This document shows, one piece after another, positions 1 to 5,190 of a stretch of DNA of 5,665 nucleotides; the stretch's first letter is position 1, and each line of letters opens with the position of its first letter. A model generated the notes under the pieces. The model did no database searches and was not told where the DNA came from. It saw only the letters and a list, made by a program, of their open reading frames with translations. The DNA is from Sphingomonas sp. (GTDB taxonomy: Bacteria; Pseudomonadota; Alphaproteobacteria; Sphingomonadales; Sphingomonadaceae), in contig JAICXF010000081.1 of assembly GCA_025981625.1 (NCBI GenBank), forward strand, positions 1 through 5,665. The letters are read 5' to 3'. The translations under genes were made by a program, and so were the position numbers.

Positions 1-299
1 AGGTTCTTGAGCAGCTGGATGTCGTCGGCGTAGCGGTGATAGCTGTCGCAGGCGACGTCACCCGTGTCGCCGTTCGCGACCCTTCCCGGCGTGTGGCAGA
101 ACACGTCCCAGTTGGTCGCGCCACGGCCGTCTTCCCGCACTGCGCCCTCGATCTGATAGGACGCGGTGGCGCAGCCCCATTTGAAGCCGGCAGGAAAGTT
201 GAGATCGATCGGCGCTGCCGCCGCAAGTGTTGCTCGAGAAGCCGCGGCAATGCCGGCGCCGGCCGTCAGCCCGGCCTTGATGAAGTTACGCCTGTCCAT
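1..299 (-). CDS. Tat-exported GH1 beta-glucosidase, N-terminal fragment
   Basis: This gene reads leftward and leaves the window after 99 codons, so only about a fifth of a typical 450-residue GH1 enzyme is present. Residues 1-28 form a twin-arginine signal: DRRNFIK at 2-8, then an Ala/Gly-rich hydrophobic stretch and an Ala-rich candidate cleavage zone near 26-30. This points to folded export to the periplasm. Residues 39-53 ([15 protein letters not shown]) match the GH1 N-terminal signature. Q49 is the conserved glucose-binding Gln, followed by NWDVF (63-67) and the [12 protein letters not shown] stretch typical of the first barrel repeat. The family hydrolyses terminal beta-glucosides with two catalytic glutamates, which lie outside the window. 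The start at 299 is fixed by the Tat motif and by a purine-rich GGGAGCGAGG just upstream. Substrate (cellobiose, aryl glucosides, other beta-glycosides) cannot be told from the N-terminus. Confidence 0.93.
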   Translation of the reverse strand, partial: MDRRNFIKAGLTAGAGIAAASRATLAAAAPIDLNFPAGFKWGCATASYQIEGAVREDGRGATNWDVFCHTPGRVANGDTGDVACDSYHRYADDIQLLKN

Positions 300-347
300 G
301 TCCCTCGCTCCCGATGTTTGCGCTAACATTACCGCGAAAGGAGGAGG

Positions 348-373
348 CCTCAAGCCACTTGATTGCTCAAGCC
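348..373 (-). repeat. Direct repeat GGCTTGAG x2 before the GH1 gene
   Basis: On the minus strand GGCTTGAG occurs at 373-366 and again at 355-348, 18 bp apart start to start. The first copy overlaps the stop codon of the small upstream ORF, and the second lies about 50 bp before the beta-glucosidase start. The same stretch contains a 5-bp hairpin, CTTGA-TTGC-TCAAG, at 358-371. It could be a tandem operator for the glucosidase gene or a chance repeat; no regulator is encoded nearby. Confidence 0.25.
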
Positions 374-558
374 TCGGGACTGTGTTTCGGCACGGATGGC
401 GCATCCAGGGCAAAGCCTGGGCGCGGAGTCGCCGGATGCGCCGGCGTCAGCTTCACCGTGACCGAAGGCTGCCGGGGCTGCCGGTCGCAGGCTGTCGGCA
501 TGACCGCCAGAACGAACAGAATGAGCGTCGATCGCGGAGCGGCCATTCGCAGTCTCAC
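367..558 (-). CDS. Small putative secreted or lipoprotein-like protein
   Basis: I do not recognise this family. It is a 63-codon ORF with a GTG start at 558, or 59 codons from the ATG at 546. The N-terminus has three arginines, a hydrophobic run [10 protein letters not shown], then PTAC, giving the charge-hydrophobic-Cys order of a short lipoprotein signal. Proline replaces the usual Leu at the -3 position, so the lipobox is weak. The rest is a Pro-rich, Lys/Arg-containing tail of about 39 residues ([24 protein letters not shown]) with no visible domain. Third codon positions are mostly G or C, as in the neighbours. A G-rich run (GGGGGG) lies about 10 nt before the GTG. It is co-directional with the c-di-GMP gene upstream (95 bp gap) and the beta-glucosidase downstream (67 bp gap). 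It may be a real small envelope protein or an accidental ORF. Confidence 0.4.
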   Translation of the reverse strand: MRLRMAAPRSTLILFVLAVMPTACDRQPRQPSVTVKLTPAHPATPRPGFALDAPSVPKHSPEA

Positions 559-653
559 AAGCGGTGCCCCCCACCATCCAGCCGCCGCCACGCCATTTTC
601 GTCAGCTATTCGACAATCATTGACGAAACACGAATGCCATCCGCGCCGTCGCC
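559..653. other. Non-coding gap between c-di-GMP gene and small ORF
   Basis: Apart from the small ORF at 367-558, the 354 bp from 300 to 653 hold no recognisable gene on either strand. This 95-bp part contains the inverted repeat centred near 612 and a local A/T-rich patch (about 595-630) that stands out from the GC-rich surroundings. I found no convincing sigma-70 or EcfG-type promoter pair. A TTGACG on the plus strand at 620-625 has no matching -10 element. Confidence 0.5.
597..628. promoter_or_regulatory. 32-bp interrupted dyad, candidate operator
   Basis: TTTCGTCA at 597-604 and its exact reverse complement TGACGAAA at 621-628 enclose a 16-nt spacer. Within the spacer ATT (608-610) and AAT (615-617) are symmetric about the same centre (612.5), so the dyad has two concentric layers separated by three mismatched positions. 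It lies 25 bp past the stop codon of the c-di-GMP gene and about 40 bp before the GTG of the small ORF on the minus strand. It lacks a following T-run in either direction and its arms are only half GC, so an operator fits better than a strong intrinsic terminator. A weak terminator is the alternative. Confidence 0.4.
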
Positions 654-2744
654 CTACTTCCCGTCCGCTCCCTCCGTTCCGGTCAGGTAGTTCGGGGCCA
701 TCACCCTTGACGCGGTCGCCGCAGGCTTCGTCGGCTGCAGGAGCTTCAGCTCGAACTTCTCGCGGAACTGGCAACCGAACTGAGTGCCCTCGCTCCAGCG
801 AATCTCGGCATCGATGAGACCGCCGGCGGCGAAGTCGAGCCGGATTTGGGCGCCGACGGGAAGTTCCTCGCGGCATTCGACCAGCGCGCCCCCGCTCGAG
901 ATGTTTCGCAAGCGAGCGCCAATCACTCGACCATTGTGGTGCAACAGGGCAGCGCGGATAATGCGCATCCGCGCCTCCCGCGGCGCCAGATGCGCATCCG
1001 GCCGGATGACCGCTCCCTTGGCTGCAAGCTCAAGCGCTTCCTCTGGCGGCATCGGCTTGCCGAAGAAATAACCCTGGACGAGCGAGCAGCCGAGATCACG
1101 GACGAGCTGCAGCTCCTCCTGGGTCTCGACCCCTTCGGCCGTCGTCTGCATCTTGAGGTCGGCGGCGAGCCCGACCATGGCGCGGATCAGCGCGGCATTG
1201 CGGCTCTCGGGATCGGACGCGCCGCGAACGAAGCTCTGGTCGACCTTGATCTTGTCGAACGGAACGCGCTGCAAATAGCTGAGCGACGAATAGCCGGTGC
1301 CGAAATCGTCGAGCGCGAGCTTCAGGCCGATGTTCTTGAGGCTACGGATCATCTCGTCGACATGATCGTCGTTGCTGAGGAACACGCCTTCGGTGATCTC
1401 CAGCTCGAGCCGGTGGGCGGGAAAGGCCGTCTCCATCAGCACGGCGCGAACGTTCGCCGGCAGCGCATGCGATTTGAACTGCACCGGTGACAGGTTCACC
1501 GCGACCGAGATCTGGTCGGGCCATTTGCAAGCCTCGGCGCAGGCCGTCCGAAGCACCCATTCGCCGATCTCGTCGATCAGCCCGATTTCCTCGGCAAGCG
1601 GGATGAACTGCACCGGGCTGATCGGCCCGTGATCGGGATGATCCCAGCGGATCAGCGCCTCGAACCCGGTCACGGCTTCGGTAAGCGCGTCGACGCACGG
1701 TTGATAGACGAGCCGCAACTGGCCTCTTTCGAGCGCCACGCGCAGGTCCGATTCCAGCCGCTGACGTTCGCGTGCGGCTTCGTGCATCTCGGGCTCGAAG
1801 AAGCGGTAACAGCCCTTCCCGGCTGCCTTTGCCGCATAGAGCGCAAGGTCGGCGTCGCGCATCAGGTCGTCCGACGTCCGGTCGTCATAGTCGGAGGTAA
1901 CGATCCCGACCGAGGCGCCGATCGACACGGCTGTACCGTTTATCGTGTAAGGCCTGGAAAGGCTGTCGATGATCCCCTGTGCGAGCTTCGACAGGTCGTC
2001 CTTCGCCGATGTCGCGGGGAGTACCACCTCGAACTCGTCGCCGCCGAGGCGCCCGACCTGGCCCGCCGTACCAATCACATCACGGAGCCGCAGGGCAACG
2101 AGCCGGAGCAAGGTGTCGCCGGCGGGATGCCCGAGCGTGTCGTTGACCGCCTTGAAGCGGTCGAGATCGAGAAGGAAGATCGAGCACCGGTGTTTTCTGC
2201 GCACCGCGCCAACGAGCGCGTCGTCGAGCGCACGCCGGAGGGCCTGCCGATTGGCGAGACCGGTCAATGCATCCTGACGCGCCAGGCGATCGAGCTCAAC
2301 TTCCGACTGACGCATCTTGGTGAGGTCGGAGGCGAAGCCGCGAAAGCCGAAAAATCGTCCGACTTCGTCGTGGACCGGCCTGCCGGTGATCGACCACCAG
2401 ATTTCGGTCTTGGTCTTGGCGCGGACGATCAGGTCCTGGAAGGCAACGTGTGACGACAGGTAGAAGCCGAGCGTCCGTTCCGACGTCGCGCTGCCGTCCG
2501 CGGTCTCGGTCGAAATCAGGTCAGTGAACGGGCGCTCGAGCAAGTCGGCGCCTTCGCGGCCCAGCGCCTTGGCGACACTGTCGCTGATGTACGCCAGCTT
2601 CCCCTCGCGATCACTCTCCCAGAACCAGCCTTTTTCGCTGCTCTCGAATTCCTGCAGCAGGGCTTCGGCACGCGACGATTGCGGGCGCACTTCCTCCTGA
2701 GCTGAATTGCTCCCCGCCCGCAGAATACGCCTGAAAGATTCCAC
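654..2744 (-). CDS. PAS-GGDEF-EAL-PilZ cyclic-di-GMP enzyme/receptor
   Basis: This 696-residue cytoplasmic protein has no membrane segment. Domains in order: a PAS-like sensor (about 35-145, from GWFWESDREGKLAYIS to FRGFASDLTKMRQ); GGDEF diguanylate cyclase (about 150-315) with DALTGLANR at 158-166, metal-binding D193 and an intact GGDEF at 234-238; EAL phosphodiesterase (about 325-575) with EAL at 362-364, N417, E449/E452, DDFGTGYSS at 479-487, K500/D502, E537/E540 and Q557; and a C-terminal PilZ-like domain (about 585-670) with NxSxxG at 614-619. All residues I know to be needed for cyclase and phosphodiesterase chemistry are present, so both activities are possible and PAS input may set the balance. 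The inhibitory I-site RxxD is absent (Gly at 225 and 228). The PilZ RxxxR motif is not canonical: the arginines around 589-597 are spaced 3 and 5 apart. The gene is divergent from the HAD gene. Confidence 0.95.
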   Translation of the reverse strand: MESFRRILRAGSNSAQEEVRPQSSRAEALLQEFESSEKGWFWESDREGKLAYISDSVAKALGREGADLLERPFTDLISTETADGSATSERTLGFYLSSHVAFQDLIVRAKTKTEIWWSITGRPVHDEVGRFFGFRGFASDLTKMRQSEVELDRLARQDALTGLANRQALRRALDDALVGAVRRKHRCSIFLLDLDRFKAVNDTLGHPAGDTLLRLVALRLRDVIGTAGQVGRLGGDEFEVVLPATSAKDDLSKLAQGIIDSLSRPYTINGTAVSIGASVGIVTSDYDDRTSDDLMRDADLALYAAKAAGKGCYRFFEPEMHEAARERQRLESDLRVALERGQLRLVYQPCVDALTEAVTGFEALIRWDHPDHGPISPVQFIPLAEEIGLIDEIGEWVLRTACAEACKWPDQISVAVNLSPVQFKSHALPANVRAVLMETAFPAHRLELEITEGVFLSNDDHVDEMIRSLKNIGLKLALDDFGTGYSSLSYLQRVPFDKIKVDQSFVRGASDPESRNAALIRAMVGLAADLKMQTTAEGVETQEELQLVRDLGCSLVQGYFFGKPMPPEEALELAAKGAVIRPDAHLAPREARMRIIRAALLHHNGRVIGARLRNISSGGALVECREELPVGAQIRLDFAAGGLIDAEIRWSEGTQFGCQFREKFELKLLQPTKPAATASRVMAPNYLTGTEGADGK

Positions 2745-2756
2745 CCTAATGTCCTC
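2742..2756 (-). promoter_or_regulatory. RBS and GTG start of the c-di-GMP gene
   Basis: The start codon is GTG (2744-2742). On the minus strand GAGGA at 2756-2752 lies 7 nt before it, an ideal Shine-Dalgarno spacing. The next in-frame ATG is at codon 144, inside the PAS-GGDEF linker, so it would remove the sensor domain. GTG is therefore the supported start. Confidence 0.75.
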
Positions 2757-2891
2757 GCATCCAGGTTCATGGGCGATGATGGTTTAAATCCAGTTAGATT
2801 CCGGACCCGATGAGCGCCCCACCAGCATCGAAAGTGGCCTTGGCAAGAGTCGCTTCCGGAACTCACGGGCGGGGGCATTGATTGGCAAACC
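2745..2891. promoter_or_regulatory. Divergent control region with paired short repeats
   Basis: These 147 bp separate the c-di-GMP gene from the HAD gene and must hold both promoters if neither is read from farther away. TTCCGGA occurs at 2799-2805 and 2854-2860; the second copy is part of the palindrome TTCCGGAA. TTGGCAA occurs at 2840-2846, within the symmetric CTTGGCAAG, and again at 2882-2888, next to the HAD start; the copies are 42 bp apart. An A/T-rich patch, GGTTTAAATC, lies at 2781-2790. I cannot assign a -35/-10 pair with confidence on either strand. GGAAC at 2858-2862 resembles an EcfG -35 box but lacks a GTT partner at 16-17 nt. Confidence 0.4.
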
Positions 2892-3587
2892 ATGACTCAG
2901 ACCGCTTTCCTATTCGACCTCGACGGCACGCTGGTGGACAGCGTCTACAACCATGTTCGCGCCTGGCACCTCGCCCTTCGCGAGGAGAAGATCGAGCTTT
3001 CGGTGTGGCGCATTCACCGGAAGATCGGAATGAGCGGCGGGCTGTTCACGGCGCAGCTCCAGCGCGAGCTTGGGCGATCTATCGACGAGGCCACCCTTCA
3101 GCATTTGCGAGATCGTCACGCGGAGCTGTTTCGCGAGCTGTCGCAAGACGTTCCGCCGCTGCCCGGCGCCGTCGAACTGCTGAATGAACTGACGAAGCAG
3201 CAACTTCCGTGGGCAATCGCGACCAGTGGCCGGATGCGCACGGCCGCGACCAATTTGAGGAGCCTGCAGGTCGACCCCGACCAGGCCGTGGTGATCACCC
3301 GCGACATGGTGCGTTACGCGAAGCCCGATCCCGACCTGTTCGTCGAGGCTGCGCGCCGCCTGGGCACCGTCACGAACGGATCATATGTGATCGGCGACAG
3401 CATCTGGGACATGTACGCGGCCGCGCGCTGCGGCGCGCTTGGAATCGGGCTCTTGTCCGGGGGCTATGGCCAGGACGAGCTTGAACGCGCCGGGGCGATG
3501 CGCGTGTTCGAAGATCCAGCCGACATGCTGGCCCACCTCGACGAACTCGCTCCACGAACGCGAGCATCGGGTTTGCCGGCCACATAG
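2892..3587 (+). CDS. HAD-superfamily phosphatase, subfamily IA-like
   Basis: This 231-residue protein has all four HAD motifs. Motif I is FDLDGTLVDS with nucleophile D9 and acid/base D11. Motif II is ATSGR with T111/S112. Motif III is K144 in KPDPD, and motif IV is VIGDSIWDM with D169 and D173. Residues about 18-85 between motifs I and II are an alpha-helical C1 cap, as in phosphoglycolate phosphatase and beta-phosphoglucomutase relatives. The cap determines substrate and does not let me name one; sugar phosphates or phosphoglycolate are plausible. It acts in the cytoplasm, with Mg2+. The ATG at 2892 places motif I at the usual distance from the N-terminus, but there is no good Shine-Dalgarno; the nearest G-run (2871-2876) is about 15 nt away. 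The C-terminal 12 residues look like a disordered tail. It diverges from the c-di-GMP gene. Confidence 0.9.
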   Translation: MTQTAFLFDLDGTLVDSVYNHVRAWHLALREEKIELSVWRIHRKIGMSGGLFTAQLQRELGRSIDEATLQHLRDRHAELFRELSQDVPPLPGAVELLNELTKQQLPWAIATSGRMRTAATNLRSLQVDPDQAVVITRDMVRYAKPDPDLFVEAARRLGTVTNGSYVIGDSIWDMYAAARCGALGIGLLSGGYGQDELERAGAMRVFEDPADMLAHLDELAPRTRASGLPAT

Positions 3588-3712
3588 CCGAGTTAGAACC
3601 CTAAATCCGTCCGCCGCTGCATCGGCTCCCGATGTCGCGCCGACCTGCCGGCGTCATCAGCCGTTCACGCTGCGGAACCGTATCGAGCTTAGGCCCAACC
3701 CGGAGATTCGCG
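3588..3712 (+). other. Intergenic spacer with a 6-bp hairpin
   Basis: This 125-bp spacer follows the HAD stop. CATCGG (3620-3625), loop CTC, then CCGATG (3629-3634) is a perfect 6-bp hairpin 32 nt past the stop. No T-run follows, so it is at best a weak or factor-assisted terminator. The rest should carry the promoter of the small downstream gene, but no clear -35/-10 pair is seen. Confidence 0.35.
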
Positions 3713-3715
3713 ATG
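3702..3715 (+). promoter_or_regulatory. RBS deciding the start of the small gene
   Basis: GGAGA at 3702-3706 is 6 nt from the ATG at 3713. The longer reading frame from 3632 has no comparable site and would add 27 Arg-rich residues unlike the rest, so the short form is favoured. Confidence 0.65.
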
Positions 3716-3889
3716 GACCTCAACTATGTCTTCCTTCGGCAGCAGGTGGAGCGCGCCCGCGCCCAATCCTCGGCAAATGATGCTGCGCGTAAGGCGCACG
3801 AGGAGCTGGCGCGCGCCTACGAAGTCGAAATCGAACGCAAGAGCGGTTGGCGAATCCTTTTTGGGTGGAATCGGAAGCGGCGCCCTTAG
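3713..3889 (+). CDS. Small 58-residue protein, sphingomonad-type, unknown function
   Basis: It starts MDLNYVFLRQQVERARAQSS and continues as a charged helical segment rich in Ala, Glu and Arg (AARKAHEELARAYEVEIERK). It ends in a tryptophan- and Arg/Lys-rich tail (GWRILFGWNRKRRP). I recall many similar small proteins of unknown function in sphingomonad genomes, beginning with MDLNY and containing RQQVxxxxA and ARxAHxxLAxxYxxxI. That is memory, not a search. The ATG at 3713 is preferred over the upstream ATG at 3632 because GGAGA at 3702-3706 sits 6 nt before it and homology-like sequence begins there. There is no signal peptide or membrane segment; the helix could dimerise. It is convergent with the sugar transferase gene, with a gap of 16 bp. 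Confidence 0.78.
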   Translation: MDLNYVFLRQQVERARAQSSANDAARKAHEELARAYEVEIERKSGWRILFGWNRKRRP

Positions 3890-3913
3890 CGCCACCCGCT
3901 GCGGTTCAGCGGG
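3879..3913. terminator. Tandem GC hairpins in a convergent gap, possible bidirectional terminator
   Basis: Two hairpins sit back to back. The first is GGCGC (3879-3883), loop CCTTA, GCGCC (3889-3893). The second is CCCGCTG (3895-3901), loop CGGTT, CAGCGGG (3907-3913). They cover the stop codons of both converging genes: TAG at 3887-3889 on the plus strand and TGA at 3908-3906 on the minus strand. No T-run follows on either side, so they are not canonical intrinsic terminators. Position and symmetry suggest transcription ends here from both directions or that they protect 3' ends. Confidence 0.4.
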
Positions 3914-5177
3914 CTCCCCACCCCGTCAGCATTGTCTTGATGGTGCGGAAGAAGATCAGGACATCGAGCCACGGCGAGAAATATTTGATGTAGTAGAAAT
4001 CGTACTGCAGCTTGCGGTGGACTTCGCCCACCTCGGCCACATGCCCCTGGTTCACCTGCGCCCAGCCGGAGATGCCCGGCTTCACGACGTGCCTGTAGCG
4101 ATAGAACGGGATTTCGGCGGTGTACCAGGTCGACAGCACCTGCGCCTCAGGCCTGGGGCCAATCCAGCTCATTTCCCATCTCAGGATGTTGATGATCTGG
4201 GGAAGCTCGTCGATGCGCAGCTTGCGCAGCAGGTGTCCGACCCGGGTGATCCGGTCATCGCCATCTTTCGTCATGGCCGCCCCTCGTTCGTCGGCTGTCA
4301 CGATCGGCCGCATGGTCCGGAACTTGTAGACGGTGATCAGCTTGCCCGAATGTCCGACGCGCTTCTGGCGGAACAGCGCCGGCCCCTTGCTGTCCAGGCG
4401 AATTGCAACGGCCACCACTGCCATCAACGGCAGGGCGATGGGAAGAATGAGGAGCGCACACAGGAAATCCGCGGATGCCTTGAGATAAAGATATCCGCGC
4501 GCCGGGAGCAGCGAACCGAAGCTGTTTTCCGAGAGATGCTCCAGCTCCACGCGGCCGGTCAGCGATTCCGACAATTGCTTGACCTGATAGACGATCCGTC
4601 CGGCGAGCGCCGCGTCGGCAAGGAAGGCCTCCCACTCGTCAGGCAAAGCGGCGCCAAAATCCGCGACGATGGCGCTGCAGGATCGCGCGTCCTGCAGCCG
4701 CGGGCGCTTGAGCATGTGCCAATCGACGCCTTCAATCTCGATGACGCGGTTGGTCGCTCCAAAGGGCACCACCGCAATCCGCCGGCGTAATTTTCGTTCG
4801 GCGTAGATGTAGAGCAGGTAGAGCCACGCAACGTGGAGCAGGAACCCGGCGGCGAGCGCCACGCGGTCGTACGGGAAACGGGTGAGCAGGAACCAGACGA
4901 CGGCGACGCCGTGACCGGTGAGCGCCGCCGGCAGAATCACCGAGCTTCGCCGGATTCCAGGATAGGTCTCGATCGATAGCCGCGCCCAGAAGGCGATCAC
5001 GATTGCCGCGACGTTGCCGACGAGCGAATTCAGGCTCGCCGGCTCGAACATCGTGCCGGGGAGCAGCGGCCCGCGGGCGAACCACGGCAGCAAGGTCGCC
5101 ACGGCCATCGCGCCGGCGAACTGGAATCGCTTCCGAACGAGAAACGAGGCCTGCTGGCGGACCGGCTCGTGGCGCAT
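3906..5177 (-). CDS. Polyprenyl-phosphate sugar-1-phosphate transferase (EPS initiation)
   Basis: This 423-residue inner-membrane protein is of the WbaP/WcaJ/ExoY polyprenol-phosphate phosphoglycosyltransferase class. It moves a sugar 1-phosphate from a nucleotide sugar to undecaprenyl phosphate, the first step of a surface polysaccharide repeat. The N-terminal part has about four hydrophobic segments (about 20-34, 51-67, 78-99, 107-125), followed by a soluble linker (about 130-225). The catalytic domain starts at YLYLKASAD (230-237) with a re-entrant hydrophobic helix (238-258). It continues with GPALFRQKRVG (265-275), YKFRTM (284-289), the Asp-Glu dyad D323/E324 in RIDELPQ, IGPRPE (339-344), KPGISGWAQVNQG (366-378) and the final YDFYYIKYFSPWLDV motif. 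Trp334 replaces the glycine usual in the 'GxMSxxGPRP' loop. The substrate sugar cannot be read from the sequence. The gene lies 10 nt after the dehydrogenase gene. Confidence 0.93.
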   Translation of the reverse strand: MRHEPVRQQASFLVRKRFQFAGAMAVATLLPWFARGPLLPGTMFEPASLNSLVGNVAAIVIAFWARLSIETYPGIRRSSVILPAALTGHGVAVVWFLLTRFPYDRVALAAGFLLHVAWLYLLYIYAERKLRRRIAVVPFGATNRVIEIEGVDWHMLKRPRLQDARSCSAIVADFGAALPDEWEAFLADAALAGRIVYQVKQLSESLTGRVELEHLSENSFGSLLPARGYLYLKASADFLCALLILPIALPLMAVVAVAIRLDSKGPALFRQKRVGHSGKLITVYKFRTMRPIVTADERGAAMTKDGDDRITRVGHLLRKLRIDELPQIINILRWEMSWIGPRPEAQVLSTWYTAEIPFYRYRHVVKPGISGWAQVNQGHVAEVGEVHRKLQYDFYYIKYFSPWLDVLIFFRTIKTMLTGWGAR

Positions 5178-5185
5178 CGTCAGGG

Positions 5186-5190
5186 CCTCA
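5186..5190 (-). promoter_or_regulatory. RBS of the transferase overlapping the upstream stop codon
   Basis: On the minus strand the dehydrogenase ends in TGA (5190-5188), and TGAGG forms the Shine-Dalgarno GAGG (5189-5186), 8 nt before the ATG at 5177. This arrangement suggests one transcript and translational coupling. Confidence 0.65.

Noticed and set aside
350..577. 75-codon minus-strand frame overlapping the small ORF
   Set aside because: It lacks a signal or domain and competes with the frame that has a signal-peptide-like N-terminus. One of the two must be a shadow, and the signal-bearing one is preferred.
620..648. Sigma-70 promoter from TTGACG at 620-625 on the plus strand
   Set aside because: The -35 match is good, but the expected -10 position is GCGCCG, and no plus-strand gene follows.
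166..817. Overlapping plus-strand frames of 167-174 codons
   Set aside because: Their translations are Arg/Ser/Pro-rich with no domain and cross the antisense of the beta-glucosidase, the small ORF and the end of the c-di-GMP gene.
559..876. Extending the small secreted-protein ORF to a start at 876
   Set aside because: The extension is Arg-rich, overlaps the PilZ end of the c-di-GMP gene in another frame, and would bury the signal-like hydrophobic segment in mid-protein.
1629..2453. Long plus-strand open frame (274 codons) inside the c-di-GMP gene
   Set aside because: It is antisense to the GGDEF and PAS region, whose motifs are intact on the minus strand. The translation shows no known domain, and long antisense frames are common in GC-rich coding DNA.
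2858..2884. EcfG-type general stress promoter (GGAAC) before the HAD gene
   Set aside because: GGAAC is present, but no GTT-type -10 lies 16-17 nt downstream, and the transcript would begin almost at the start codon.
3726..4790. Plus-strand open frame of 354 codons over the small gene and sugar transferase
   Set aside because: It overlaps two better-supported genes in other frames, has no recognisable domain, and mirrors the codon pattern of the transferase.
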